In this document: positions 11,971 to 24,229 of the stretch, piece by piece
How the letters are laid out: each line of letters begins with the position of its first letter
How positions within the stretch are numbered: position 1 is the first letter of the stretch
NCBI GenBank assembly: GCA_963693085.1
Contig: OY856410.1
Span: 1,327,304,304 to 1,327,368,303, forward strand
Reading direction: 5' to 3'
DNA from: Alisma plantago-aquatica
Lineage: Eukaryota; Streptophyta; Magnoliopsida; Alismatales; Alismataceae
DNA: 64,000 bases
Translations under genes and position numbers: made by a program
The notes under the pieces: generated by a model
Seen by the model: only the letters and a program-made list of their open reading frames with translations
Told to the model about the DNA's origin: nothing
The model's database searches: none

Positions 11971-13804
11971 AGCCCCTCACGACGGTTGGCCTCGTAGTCT
12001 GGGAGCTCTTGCAAAGTGGCAGCGGTGGAGCTTGCCACCTGATGAAAGGAGAGACACATATCAAAATAATGTTAAATATTTATGTGATATTGATATTATT
12101 TTTATTTTACATGAGAAGTAAATATGATTTCGATTGTCCTCATAAGACAGATGGAATAAGACAGATGGAATGCCGATATGTTTAAAAAACATCTTATTAC
12201 CTATTTACTTGAATTTAGAGAGGAAAATAAATGAATCTTACACAAATATAAATAAAATTGAGGACATAACTTACCACTTTGTGGAGTTATTAATTTTAAA
12301 TATGATAATAACAATTTTTTATGTATATGTATAACTATCTAAGATTATATATCTTATAACATTTTACATATTTAAGATTTTTGTTACATTTAAGAATAGT
12401 TTGAAATGGCGACCACTGACATTGAAAAGAATGAACTTTTTATATAAGACCAACTATCCTGTTAAACCAATTCCCCAAATATATAGGTGATTCTTAAAAA
12501 ATCATATAAATTTTATGTTCAATATTGATTGTGTAAATTATGATTTATTTTTCAAGATCACACACGATATTTCTTACTTGACGAGTTTGACAAGTCATGT
12601 AATTAAAAAGTAACATAAAGCATTGGATATACAAGTAGTACCACGTCATAACTACTATTATTATATATAAATCAAGAAAACAATTATACAACAATTTAAA
12701 GTTAAATAAATATATTTATAATGGTGTTAAACTTATTTATTAATTTTATCTAATAAACTAATAAATATTGCAATAATTTCTTATTCGCTAAAATATATAG
12801 ATAATTATTTCTATGTTGTATTGGTAACTAAAAAAATATCATAATCTATTATCTTTGACATTAAGATGAAATATATTTATAATTTAGAGTAATAATATTT
12901 GCATAACTTGCGAAGAGAAATATAATTTTAAGGATGAACTTCATAACGATACATGATATTTCATTGTTTTAACAAATATTTATTGATATACCAAAATTCA
13001 AAAAATTACTTATATTTTAGATATATTATTAACAAATTTATCATGACACTGTGTACTGTGAAAAAATATCATATTTTAGTTAAATTTTACCTTTCCCATA
13101 TGCATTACATCAATAACAGAATAATATTAAGCATACATGATTTGCAAAAGTAAAATATACACCCATATAGTTATCTACTTGCTTTTAATTATTGATACAT
13201 AATATACCAATATTTGATATCTCATAGAGTATATCATTGATTATAGACATCAGTTTTTGTTTCCTTATTACCCATAGAACTATATACTTGTTATATTTGT
13301 TGTACACTTACTTATGTGTATATTATATAAATTATTTGATATCTCATAAAGTATACAATAAACTATAGATATAAGTTTCTTATTATCACTACCAATACAA
13401 ATATTTACTTGCTATATTTGTTATAAATTTTATTATTTAACATTGTGTAAAAATATTTGTCATTTCATTAAGTATATTATTAATTATACATATAAGCTAA
13501 TTGTTTTATCATTTAAAAAATTGGTGTAAAGTAATAGCTCGCAATTTGACAAGAAGGTATGTGTTTTTTCTACAACTATTAATATGTTTGATTAAAAAAG
13601 TAACTTTTTTAATTATGAAACATTGAGATATAATAATAAAAATAAAAAATTACCCTACTTTAATGTGTTTTTATTTGTGACTTTTTACTTAAAATTGTAT
13701 GGGTAATGAGATTATTTGTGAAAGAAATTCTACATACTTTAAAAACATGTTAATGAGTGTCTGAAGTAGATAAAACATAAAATAAATATTACTTTGATAA
13801 CATT
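11971..13804. other. AT-rich intergenic stretch
   Basis: Very AT-rich sequence with only short chance frames. No gene, RNA or repeat family is recognised. Confidence 0.6.
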
Positions 13805-14022
13805 TTTTTTATTTACGAGAGAACCGCCCCCGTAGAAGCGCCACATTCGTGACCCCCCCAGACAGTGTAAACTCTCGGGGCATGAGAGGGTGTGGTCCGG
13901 TCACCCCCTCCCTCTCCCAATCAAATTCGTGTTACTTTTCGCAGAGCTACTTTGGCGTGATTCGAACCCGGACCCTTCACCCGAACTTACCGAGCCGTAA
14001 CCAGCCAGGCTACTCTGGATGA
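13805..14022 (-). mobile_element. tRNA-derived SINE
   Basis: A GC-rich island in AT-rich surroundings. On the minus strand it begins with an RNA polymerase III A box, TAGCCTGGCTGG (14001-14012, one base off TRGCNNAGYNGG). This is followed 33 nt later by a B box, GGTTCGAATCA (13958-13968, one base off GGTTCGANTCC). A body of about 150 bp follows, then an A-rich tail (AAATAAAAAAAATG) at the low-coordinate end. The A-to-B spacing is that of a tRNA, but no cloverleaf continues past the B box, so this is a SINE and not a tRNA gene. I could not find target-site duplications by eye. Confidence 0.65.
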
Positions 14023-16374
14023 ATATACACAACATGTATATGCTCAAAAAATACTAAATTTAAGGGGGGCACATGTTCCCTTTCGTAGTGCCATTGGGAT
14101 GTGGGATGATAGGCCATGTCTTACCAAAATTTTAATATATTGACAATTTATTCATCTTGTTGCCAAGGGGTTTTGAACTTGTGATCATACAACATCAATT
14201 TTACAACTCGAGTGTCACCATATTGACATATCTTACTAATGGATTGACCTTAATTACTACAAAAAGTATTTTTTTATTTTTAAGCATGCATGACTATATA
14301 TATATAGTGACTACGTATTGATCTAAGAATGTTGAGGAATCATTAAGAGGGAAATCAAAAGATGTGTGAACTCTTGAAATGAGCAATGATCGTGTCCAAA
14401 AAGTGAATGACAAGAAGACTAGGGGGCAAAGAGAGAGTATATTGGGAGTTTTAATTGAATGAGAGATAAATACATTCATATATAGGGATCACTTATTCAA
14501 ATGAGAGAGGGTAATTAGTCCCTTTTTCTAGACAAAAATAAAATTCTTCACAGATCGACGTGAAAAAGAAATGTGATGTAGGGTTGTACATTGGTAGGGT
14601 ATTATTCATTTACCCACCACCAATACCTCATAGAGTAGGGTAAGGGTAAGTATATTTCACTTTTGAGATCTACTTTTGTGAGTTATATCACCATTTTTGG
14701 TTTAGACAAATTATCTACATATTTTTTTGGCAGATCTAAAGTTAGTGTCCCTTTAGTTTCACAATGTCACCAACAAGTTATGTATTATTATTAATAACCA
14801 AATTCCACAGTTTCCACATTTAATCCATTAATTTCATATTTGTTTAAATAATAGAATATTTTTTATATTTTAGATATGGAAATGCCAATTATTACTCCAA
14901 AGTGTAATATACATTTTTATATAGACATTATATGTGTATTAGTTGTCAAAGGAAACACTTGTAACATAATGTAAATGTGTGAGGATGATTAATTTTATCC
15001 TTATTTTGTCAAATCTAAGAAATCGATTTTACAATCTTTCTAATTATGGAATAGGGTAAGATTCTAAATTTTGGTTCATTACATGTATGGACATTGCACA
15101 TAAAATACAGTAGCATGAGTCCATATTAGGTAGGATTTCTTCTTTTTTAATATTTTTACCAATCATCTAAGAATTCTTTCAGAGTTAGATGAATAGCACC
15201 ATCATCAACTAATATCCTATTTTGTGTGGCTGAAAATGTGGAGATGTCAAAAGAGGACATGTACTTTCCTAGTTGTCTTCTTTAGGAACCATTGCCAAGA
15301 AGCTCTAGTCTTCTTGGGACTATGGTATTGTTGTAGGTTCAACAAGTTTAGTAAGCTTAAAAGGGTCTAGGTTGATGAGTGCTAGTTTGGATCATTCTTT
15401 GAAGTTATGTCTATGATGTGATTTGATGAGCTTGGTGTATTTTTGATTCAATAGCTAATCATATTGGTTTGTTGTTGTACCTTACCGCCTTGTGGAGATT
15501 TGAAGGCTTTTTGGTTGAATATGTGTGTTGTTCATCTATAAATCCTTTCTTATGAAGTTGTTTTAGGATGATTCTCATTTCTTGTGGGATCTTAGTCTAG
15601 GTTGTTGAATGATGATCAACTGCTCCTTACAAATATATAATTCTTGTTCTAGAGAGTCTGTTAAGCCACAAGCCTAGAGAAACTAACCTGAAAGACAACC
15701 CAAAAAAATTTCTTCAATGGCTCAAAGTCGTTGCATAGTTGAAAATCCCAATTGTAGCCACTCTCTAGTTCAGGGTTGTCTTTTCTCTTATAGGTAAGTT
15801 CATATATGAGTTCCATACTTTCCATAAAGCAAATGCAAATATCCACGACTAACTACTCTAGGTCTGGAGGATTTTCTGCTTGGTTCTTGTACATTTCACC
15901 TCCTCTATTTCTGAATATGGATACAAAAGTACCATATGTGTCGAAAATGTCCAAGGCTAGCCACTCCAAGTCTTGAGGGGTAGTACACTTCTTGTACTAG
16001 TTAGACTGTTATTTTTTGGATACCCACCAAAACCAAATCATCTCAGAAGCTTGACATTTTTTTTGTTTTGTCTCTTGTTTGATGTAATATATGAGCTTTA
16101 AAACACAAAATTCATAGAATTTGTCTCTTTAGGTTTAGTAATACTACTAATGAATCACAGAATGATGATATACATTTCTTATGGTATATTAGAACATTCT
16201 TTGTAAACTTCTATTTTCAACCTTAGTTTGTATGAAGTAGCAGTTACCGATGTCAGATTTATCAGAGAAGGTAAAGTTTTATGCTATAATATAACATTCT
16301 TTGTAATCTTCTGCCTGCCAATGCAATAATAATTGAGATCTACCATTTTATTTTGCCTAAATGTTTATGCTCCC
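14023..16374. other. Intergenic, no gene supported
   Basis: Mixed AT-rich sequence. Short frames at 14294-14479 and 15661-15846 show no family features. Nothing else stands out. Confidence 0.5.
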
Positions 16375-17225
16375 GATGTTCTTGTTGATGGTGCTGCTTT
16401 CAATTATGGAGTTGGTCATTTTGTTGGTAGTGACTTATTATACCATCAGGCTCACTCTAGATCTCAATAGGTGAACTGAATGTGTTAAAACAATGTCTTT
16501 GTATCTGTGTCCATCCCTTAATACATTACATAGATAAGTATTCGTTAATTAACTTTAGGAATTGTTTGGAAAATCACTTTACTGCTTGCTGCTGCAAGTT
16601 CTTCAAGTAATTCCTGCTCATTTTGGAGTTGTAGAAGTTGTATGCTCTATGGAAGGAGGTTGAAAAAATGCCAAATGTCTGGTGCCTTAATTTCTACAAA
16701 AAGAAAGACTTTCTTGGGCAACTGGGACTTCCACTTGGTATTACAAAGGTCACAACGCATGGACAAATTGGTAATATGTGAGCTCTCTAGATAATGGTGG
16801 AACAAAGTGCATTTATGCATTATACCATGTGGTAAGAGAAAGTAGTGGGTTGCATGAGGTATTGCTTTCAATCTGTTCCCAACAACTATTGCCTGATCTA
16901 TGTCACAACTCGGGTGTTTTTCTATCAAGAGATGCTGGTTTATCCTACCTAGGTGTTTAGAATTATAATGCTCTTGTTGACAATGCTAATCTTGATTCTA
17001 GAGTCAAGTTGTTTGGGTTGTTATGATTTATTAAACCTCATATTTCACTTTGTACTTCAATAGTTGAACTCAATGTGTTCAACACATGAGTTGTTTATAT
17101 TTTTCCATTCTTTAGTAAATTACATATACATATAGGTATTAATTATTTAAGCTCATCCATTATTTGGAAGCCACTTTCTTGATTGCTTGCTACTAAAGGT
17201 TCTGATAGGCTCTTCAAAAAAATTA
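16375..17225. repeat. Diverged two-copy duplication, period about 600 bp
   Basis: The block 16375-16615 is echoed by 16970-17225. Shared landmarks in order are TCTTGTTGA, TCAATAG.TGAACT.AATGTGTT, TAATACATTACATA / TAAATTACATATA, and TTGCTGCTGC / TTGCTTGCTACT. Identity is low and no open frame spans it. The origin is unknown; it could be old exons or an old transposon. Confidence 0.45.
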
Positions 17226-18394
17226 TCCTCATCTTCCAAGTCCACCATATAGTTTCTCACCCTGGTGACTTGTGTCGGCATTTGGGACCAAACAACAGGT
17301 TGAACTACAAATCCGGAGATCCTAATCTTCATGTAGATTCTTCAAGCAACATGTTATTCAAATAGTTTTTGCTCCCCACATCAAGCTTTTGCAATGCATG
17401 AAACACATGTCCCAAGCTCTAACAATTAATGTTTCGATTAATTTATGTTAAAAATTAACATTGTCAATCCACAAAACCAAGACAATCTTATTGTTAAAGA
17501 CCATGAACAAAGGAAAACGTGATAGATTATTAGATATAGTGCCCTATCTGATACCGTAAAAATACTCTTGGATGCACAATGTAAGTTTGTTTATAGTTTG
17601 GCTTCGAATTTTTCCTCCACTCTTCTCAAATGGCACCAATATAGTCATCCCATGCCAATAATTATCAAACATGTTTTCCTATACAAATCCAGTAGTTCGA
17701 CTACTTTCCCATCAACATCCCTTATTCTAATTTCCATCTTTAGGAATGGTAATTAGTACATGGAACTAACTAATAATATTCATTCATTTTTTCAAGTTCT
17801 ACTATAGTGACCGATAACTAGTAACAACCCCACTTGCTAATTTGCTTACACATCTCACTAGGTTATGGAACCAAATGCTTAAAAATCAACATACCAGTAT
17901 GAGCATCAAGATGTGCTTTAGAAGATGAGACCCATGTTAAGTCCAATGCAATGAAGATTGTTGCACTATAACGTCAAGATTGTCTTGTTTGTAATGTCAC
18001 ATCCAACACATGCTCGTATCCATGATGATCCAACAACAACAAGAACCTTAGGTTATTGCCAATTCATAGAGCTGATGAAAAACTAGTCAAGGAAGAGGCA
18101 TACTCTTTTTCCAAGATGTGCGTAGACCTCACCGAATCTTAGATATAAGTATAACGTTTTCCATGTATATATTATATCATAGGGGCAAGGTATACATCAT
18201 GCCCATGTACATTCATGTTTCAGTATAAATAGAATTAAGATTGTTGGCATTATAAGAATCACTTGATCTAATTTTTATCAATTTGCTATAAAAATGCTCC
18301 TATTTATTGACAAATAACTCTATATATGAACAATATACTACATATGTGTAGTAAATACAATTACATATACACCCTGATGCATAATCTAAGTACA

Positions 18395-18397
<3 letters not shown>
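17226..18397. other. Intergenic, no gene supported
   Basis: No gene, RNA or repeat recognised. Confidence 0.5.

Positions 18398-18445
<48 letters not shown>
18398..18445. repeat. (TA)n microsatellite
   Basis: About 23 uninterrupted TA dinucleotides immediately left of a GC-rich segment. Confidence 0.95.
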
Positions 18446-18446
<1 letters not shown>

Positions 18447-18912
18447 ATATTTATTGGCTGCCCGCGCAGGTAGATTAGGTTTGTTACCCGTTCGGACACT
18501 GAGTCCCGTCGCGGATCTTCTAAGTAAACCCGATTATGTGTTTCCTGTCTCCGTGGGTTCCGATCTTTTAACAGCGTTTACAAGTCCTCGGGGCCGACCA
18601 GCTTTGCAAGGCTAGGACATCAGAACTGACGCAGTCCCTTGCACGCTCCATCAACGTCAAGGACCTCGGACCTGCCGACGGAAGCTGACGTCATGATGGC
18701 GGATCCATCGCCAACGTATTGAACTGCATGAAGCTGATGACCGCGTCGGCATCGCGGCGGTGGCTCAGGAAATGGATCCATGCTGGCGGCGGTGGCTCGG
18801 GCAACAGATCCATGGCGGCGGGAAGCCACAAAACATAAACCGAAGAATCGATGGATGCGGCAGGGCGTATTAGTCAGGAGAGACACAAACAGATACCTCT
18901 GGAACTAAAAGT
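18446..18912. other. GC-rich segment left of R1
   Basis: Base composition changes abruptly from the AT-rich left flank. The part 18800-18912 is a diverged echo of 19155-19290 inside R1: CAGATCCA.GGCGGCG, then GATGCGGC, then AGAGACACAAACAGA, then AAGTGTAG.AAC. The mosaic therefore contains an internal duplication. An 88-codon minus-strand frame (18620-18886) is unrecognised. Confidence 0.5.
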
Positions 18913-19322
18913 GTAGTAACTAACGGTTTTAGTGTTCATTTTATTGCTGGTCGGTTTATACCCTTGGCTGGATAGATTCACTACCGCTATCCACACATTT
19001 CGTGCAAAGGCCAGAAGCTTCGGAACATACCATGACAAATGAAGACTTGAGAACGAAAACCTGTAGGCGTACGACCCTTGGTGCTACCCGACACCCCTCT
19101 CTGAGAACCAGAGATGGCACGTAGTATCTCGGGCGAGTCGAGCGACGGTCCCGACAGATCCACGGCGGCGTGAAAGTAACAGAATAGAAACTGACACCAA
19201 AAGGGAACCAGTCGATGCGGCCAACAGGTCGGGTGGCAGAGACACAAACAGAGACTTGTAGAAACATACAAGTGTAGCAACCAACGGGTCGGGTAGAGCC
19301 GGCCCTTGATGCGTGTTCTTAC

Positions 19323-19451
19323 CAGTATGCCGTTGGCGAAGCGTGTGAGCACAATGAAGACGAGCGCGTACGCGGTGAGTTCCGTAGGGCCGATGTGTCG
19401 GATGAATGCCTGTGTCATGACGGACACGCCGAACGTGGAGAACCGGCTGAA
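19323..19451 (-). pseudogene. Captured MATE (DETOXIFICATION) transporter exon, copy 1
   Basis: The minus strand encodes 43 contiguous codons. They read FSRFSTFGVSVMTQAFIRH, then IGPTELTAYALVFIVLTRF, then ANGIL. This is the conserved N-terminal part of plant MATE efflux proteins, which contains the typical sequence TQAF.GHIG..ELAAYAL and RFANGIL. It is followed at once by GTAAGAAC, a good 5' splice donor, at the place where plant MATE genes often end exon 1. No further MATE exons are visible, so this is a gene fragment carried inside R. The upstream Met-containing part is missing. It has Thr where R2 and the family have Ala, so R2 is closer to the ancestral form. Confidence 0.7.
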
Positions 19452-19549
19452 TATTTACGAGAAGTGCCACCGCGCTACGTTGGGTAGGTACGGGTAGTAT
19501 AGTTTGGTACCCGCGCGGGCAACCAATATAATCCCATATATATATATAG

Positions 19550-19587
19550 TGAATGACATATATGTATATATATATATATATATATAG
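19550..19587. repeat. (TA)n microsatellite in R1
   Basis: Interrupted TA tract. The R2 counterpart (32840-32922) is clearly longer. Confidence 0.85.
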
Positions 19588-19606
19588 TGAATGTTGGTTT
19601 TCCCTA

Positions 19607-19932
19607 CACTAACTACAAATAAATGTAGTAAATTCACCTTTTTGCTAAATATTGACTACATTTGCAATTCTAGTTATACATTTCACTACAATTACACCTA
19701 AATTTTAATATATAAAGACAATATCTAGTCACAATCCCAACTACATATGTTTTTGTAGAGAATGATTTATATAACTAATGATTTGAAGAAAAAAATGTAG
19801 CTAATGGAATTACGTACATGAGCATATACTACAAATGTTATATGTAAATAAAAATGTAGCTAAACTCTTTAACTGCAAAATATGAGGTTTTAGCTATATT
19901 TTTTGCAGTTAAAGACAATTTATTTTGCAGTG
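19607..19932. mobile_element. Possible CACTA-like miniature element
   Basis: The segment begins CACTAACTACAAATAAATG and ends with the reverse complement of CACTGCAAAATAAATTG, giving loosely matching CACT termini. It contains scattered ACTACAA/TTGTAGT-type motifs. A 14-bp perfect inverted repeat lies near the right end (CTTTAACTGCAAAA at 19867-19880 with its complement at 19901-19914). No 3-bp target-site duplication is obvious, so the assignment is tentative. R2 holds the same segment. Confidence 0.3.
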
Positions 19933-20309
19933 TATAAAAATAACTTTGTAGGACCACTCAAACAATTTTTTTTCTAAGGGGTAAACTAAATTCCACAAAT
20001 ATCATTAATACTTGTTAAAACTTATCAAAAGATATTTTTATGGAAGTAAAATGGTTACCCATGTCTATCATGGTAATGTGAGGAGGGTAAACACCCACAT
20101 TCAAATTTCTATTGGCCACATGTACCATTTTACCATCCATACATGGGAGGACCTTTTCCCCATCCATATATATGGTGCAACTAACGACAATCTATCGACT
20201 AGTTATGCCGGTGACCATAGGAGGCAGAAAGAAGCATATTGAAGACACTTTTGTAAGTGAGACTATCATATTGGAGGTTCTCACAAACTCAAATAGTTGG
20301 AGGGGATGA

Positions 20310-20640
20310 ATGATTTGGCCAAGACCTTTGGTGAACTGTGCCACTTTCTTGATGCAAAGTTGTCAAAGAACTTCAAAATGTCAAAGTTCCACAAACATGT
20401 AGGAAAAGGCGTTCATCTTGCTCATGAGATCCTTTGACCATATATTGTGGAGTTAAAAGATGATGACAAAGTTCTGATCCACTATTTCATTGGAACTCTG
20501 TAAGGCCCTAGAATTATACGCGAAACCTGACTTGGCACCCCTTGCTACTTGGATGCATCTTCCTAAAATGTTTTCGACCAATATACCTACAACCTTGACA
20601 GTACATCCAATTTTTTTTTGACATAGATTCTCCAAGCCCT
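20310..20640 (+). pseudogene. Ty3-type gag relic in R1
   Basis: Broken frames read LAKTFGELCHFLDAKLSKNF, VELKDDDKVLIHYFIGTL, then, after a shift, ALELYAKPDLAPLATWMHL. They end near DQYTYNLDS. The order (short acidic stretch, IHYF..TL, GPALE.Y, a TW-containing helix, Y.YNLD) is that of gypsy-type capsid proteins. Two stops and at least one frameshift are shared with the R2 copy, so it was already dead before R duplicated. Confidence 0.5.
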
Positions 20641-21386
20641 ATCATAATCTGGTCATATTTGTTTACACAACACTTCACGAATAAGACCCCTATTGCTGCA
20701 TTAAGAATATGTTTAAATTCATTATTAAGACAGACAAAGAAGTTTTATATTAGTATCCAATCATATAAGCCATCATGAAAAAAAACATTATGACCCTTTG
20801 AATCTCTTTTTATTTTTAACTTTTGAAACTCTCCTAAACATGGCTAAGATTTTCCAGTGGTCCATATTTGAAAATGCAAAGTTGAGCCCACTAGTGACAT
20901 GTTTTCTCAACGAGTGTAGAACTTCTAGTGAGTGCAATGGTTTATTCATGTCAATTATGAATAGTACAACGGATATGACACAACAAAACTCACTGATTTT
21001 AGAATATGAACGAAGACAAGAAAAATGCAGAAAGTATACCGAGTAAAAAATGACATGACAATGACAGATAAACTTAGATGTCGAAAGTCATTTGGTAGGA
21101 GAATGCAGCCGATATCCATATAATAATGTAATTATGATGAATGAGTAGCAAGGTGGCGTGGACCGTGCATTTATTAATCATTGACATTGGAAAGTCGTTG
21201 GCTCCATTTCCTGTGCATATAGAATGATAAGAAGCCAACAGCAACGTTCAGAGCACGTTTACGGGTGACCGAGCTTCATGTTCTGATCGTTAAACCGTCC
21301 TCTTTTCTGCGGGGGACCAAATCATTTCATTATTGGTCTTCAGTCTTCAAACAAGTCTTGTCTCATTATTGGCTTGATCATGATGG

Positions 21387-22476
21387 TGTTGTTTTAAAAA
21401 TTGGTTGTTGTCGTTCATGCAACAGCGTCAGGTGCAATTTAATTAACAGTGCAGGCAGACCCAAGATAAGATTCGAAGAACAAGCAATGCAGGGGAACAA
21501 AATTAAGGGTTAGATTCACAAACCAGATCGTTCGTTGAGAAACGAACGTGTTACTTAAAGAAACAAGTGCCGGGCAATCCTCGCGGATAGGCACCGTTCT
21601 CCCAGTCTCGATCCGGCACGAACCTGGAAGTTGCACGTCTTGCTCGCGCACTTCGCACTGCTACCAGTGCAGCACAGCCACCGCAGGTACCACCGCCTGA
21701 CAGCTGCGTCTGAAGGGAAGGACGAGTCTCGCTTCACACGGGAGGACAACTCCGCAAAGCAACTCCGGGGACGACGACTGTCGCACTCGGGATTAGGGTT
21801 CGCAAAACACACGGCGGCAGGAAAACTGTTTTCGGTGTGTTTAACCCTAATGACCGGAGTCATATAAATAGTCACGTACGCCCTAATCCTATTCCCAGTT
21901 AGACGCAACACTCGGTTGCTCTCGTACACAATACGGGAATAATCCGTAAAAGAGAAATACTTTCTAATTAGGATTTAAGAAATCCGAATAAGAAAGCAAC
22001 AATTAATTACACGAGTAATTAATTACGTTGTTGTATCCTAGTGCAAAAAGAAGACGGAAGACATTCTCCACAATCCACAATCCACAAGCCACAAGCCCGA
22101 GCCCGAGCCCGAGCCCGGCGAGGCGTGGCGTGGCGCGCGCGCGCGTGCGTGCGTTGTGATGTGGTAACCCCACCCACCAAGGAGGTGAGCATACCTCCTT
22201 CCTAGGACTCCTTTGGACACTAGTGCCCCATGTGATCCTACATATGAGGACCACAAAAGTTCTAGGTGTGAGCAATATGGGATAAAACTTCTTTGCTATT
22301 TGCACTAGAAACAACACTACATTCTCACATGTACTTGCTGCACTACATTGGGCTTAACCCATGCTAAATAAGTGATTACCACAATAGCCAAGCTACATAA
22401 ATGAGCTGCTACAGTAACTAGCTAATAGCTACAGCAGTTACGTAACTAACAGCTAACGATAATCAGTTATCTAACA
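21387..22476 (-). repeat. 3' LTR of a truncated copia element
   Basis: Bounded by TGTTG at 21387 and CTAACA at 22476. On the minus strand the LTR therefore reads TGTTAG...CAACA. A purine-rich PPT abuts it on the right, and copia pol lies beyond. A minus-strand TATA box (CTATTTATATG) is at about 21861-21871. A compound microsatellite lies at 22086-22156. The left boundary comes from comparison with the uninterrupted R2 sequence. Confidence 0.7.
22086..22156. repeat. Compound GC-rich microsatellite in LTR
   Basis: Runs of AGCCCG (about four), GGCGTGGCGTGG, (GC)n and (GTGC)n, unlike the AT-rich sequence around them. Confidence 0.8.
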
Positions 22477-22491
22477 ATCCCCCACAAAGTC
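22477..22491 (-). other. Polypurine tract of truncated copia element
   Basis: The minus strand reads GGACTTTGTGGGGGAT immediately before the LTR start TGTTAG, the usual copia 3' PPT form. Confidence 0.7.
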
Positions 22492-23027
22492 CAATGTGTA
22501 GTGTGCTCTACCATTCAGTCCTCCATACTGTGCTTTCAGCAGATACCTTACGGTTTGAATCTACCTGAGTTATCCAACTGTGACCCCTGTAGGAACTAGG
22601 TGAACAAAAGTCTTGAACCTGAACCTTGGGTACAAGAGTATAGGTTGGTAACAACACAATAAAGACATGGTAGTAAAGAAAAACAATGCATTAAGGCCAT
22701 GCATACAAAATATAAATCATGATTGATAACAGAGAACAACCCAATTCTCCTGTTGCGGCCTACACAACATCAATCACTTAGCTGGAGTCTCCAAGGATGT
22801 ACTGCTAACATCCTGTCCTAAGACTTGACACCATTAAGAGACTAATCTCTTACTAACTTGCAGTCATGACACTAACAGGTTTCCCAGGGAATAGACACAC
22901 AGATGCAAGAAGCATCAAACAAGAATACATAGTGTCATCTGATTTACCCGACAGCTTGTTATTACCACATTGAACCCAATTTGTGGGATCTCTACTCTTT
23001 TGGGTTGGGTTGCTACTGCCTGCAAAT

Positions 23028-23939
23028 CTATAGGGGTTTCAGTCCCATTCCCAACCTGGATTTTTCCACTAAAGCCAAGGTAAGACCTTTAGTGAAAGGA
23101 TCAGTTGTATTATCTTTGGTACCGACGTAGTCCACAACCACGACCCCATTAGACACTAACTCCCTTACAGATTTCAATCTGACTTGGATGTCTCTACGCT
23201 GTTTTTGATTGTACTTGGAACTCTTTATCTTAGCAATAGTTGTAGTGCTGTCACAGTGAACTGAAATTGCAGGAAGCGGCTTCATTACCATAGGTAAACT
23301 AGACATAAGTCCATGTAGCCATTCAGCTTCCAATCCAGTTTCATCTAAAGCACACAACTCTGCCTCAAAAGTGGACCGAGACAATATGGTCTGTTTCTTA
23401 GACCTCCAGGAAACAGCTCCTCCTCCCAACAGGAATACATATCCTGAGACACCATTACTCCCAGAATTCACGGCAATCCAACTTGCATCACTATATCCTT
23501 CGACTACGGAAGGATGTTTACCATAATGCAGCCCAAGGGAACGTGTTCCCTTGATATACCTCAGAACTCTGTCAAGAGCTTCCCAATGGGTCTTGTCGGG
23601 ACAACTGGTGTATCTACTTAACTTGTTCACGGCAAACACAATGTCTGGATGTGTACAGTTCATAAGATACATCAAACTTCCGATAATCTGAGAGTATCGT
23701 AATTGAGACACTGGAACCCCAGTCTCATTCTTGAACAAGGGTTTAGATGAATCATATGGAGTCTTAACATGTTTACGTGATGTGTACTCAAACCTCTCCA
23801 GTATCTTCTCAACATAGTGAGACTGAGAGAGAGTTATACCATCAGTAGACCTTATGATTTTAAGCCCTAAAATCACATCAGCGACACCCATATCCTTCAT
23901 CTCAAACTTGCTACACAAGAATGACTTTGTCTCTAACAA
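23028..23939 (-). pseudogene. 5'-truncated copia pol (RT C-terminus and RNase H)
   Basis: About 304 codons remain open. They start in the RT connection region (ETKSFLCSKFEMKDMG.ADVILGLKI) and pass the MYLMNCTHPDI..AV block into an RNase H with GYSDASW, STFEAELCALDE and VHCDSTTTI. The Asp-Glu-Asp positions are present. It ends DPFTKGL..LVEKSRLGMGLKPL, the normal copia C-terminus. Everything upstream (gag, protease, integrase, RT palm with YVDD) is missing: at about 23939 the frame runs into R sequence and on into antisense of the receptor pseudogene, giving an artificial 432-codon frame (23028-24326). This is the 3' end of a copia of a lineage different from the one at 61564-64000. Confidence 0.85.
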
Positions 23940-24229
23940 CTGGTCGATCGATTGCAAGGGATGCATGGCCCTTCCATCTGTGTGAGTCGTCCCCTCGCGG
24001 ATCTCTGAAGCCTTTTGATAATCTTTTTCTAAATCTCGAACTACTTGACACTGCTCCCTTTTGATGATTGAGTTGTTAATTTTTAGCTTGTGTTTGCACC
24101 ATTCCAGCTTAAATTTATCTTTTCTGAATGCTTTGGAGTTGTTTACGATTGAGTTGTTAAATTGACTTAATTTTGTTCTGGCGCCGTTGCAGCATGAGAT
24201 AGAAATCAACCTCGCTGCTGATCCACAAG

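Larger units (their letters stand above)
18913..24113. repeat. Duplicated mosaic segment R, copy R1 (interrupted by copia)
   Basis: Near-identical to R2 at 32219-34955. It starts at AACGGTTTTAGTGTTCATTT and runs to about 21386. It is then interrupted by a copia insertion and resumes at CTGGTCGATCGATTGCAAGG (about 23941) up to CAGCTTAAAT (24113). Embedded parts are a MATE exon (19323-19451), a TA microsatellite (19550-19587), a CACTA-like hairpin segment (19607-19932) and a gag relic (20310-20640). R1 lacks about 55 bp that R2 has near 34577-34632. Confidence 0.9.

Noticed and set aside
13957..14012. Possible tRNA gene on the minus strand because of A and B boxes.
   Set aside because: No acceptor stem or cloverleaf can be built, and the sequence continues as a GC-rich body with an A-rich tail, which fits a SINE.
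18620..19470. Overlapping minus-strand frames of 88-146 codons in R1 as independent genes.
   Set aside because: Only the 43-codon MATE block is protein-like; the rest reads through intron-like and repeat sequence.
24190..24205. TGGCGCCGTTGC in the leader of the receptor pseudogenes (also about 31682), identical to the core of an Athila/Tat primer binding site.
   Set aside because: No LTR end or gag lies beside it and the sequence is shared leader of two receptor copies; the 12-base match may be chance.
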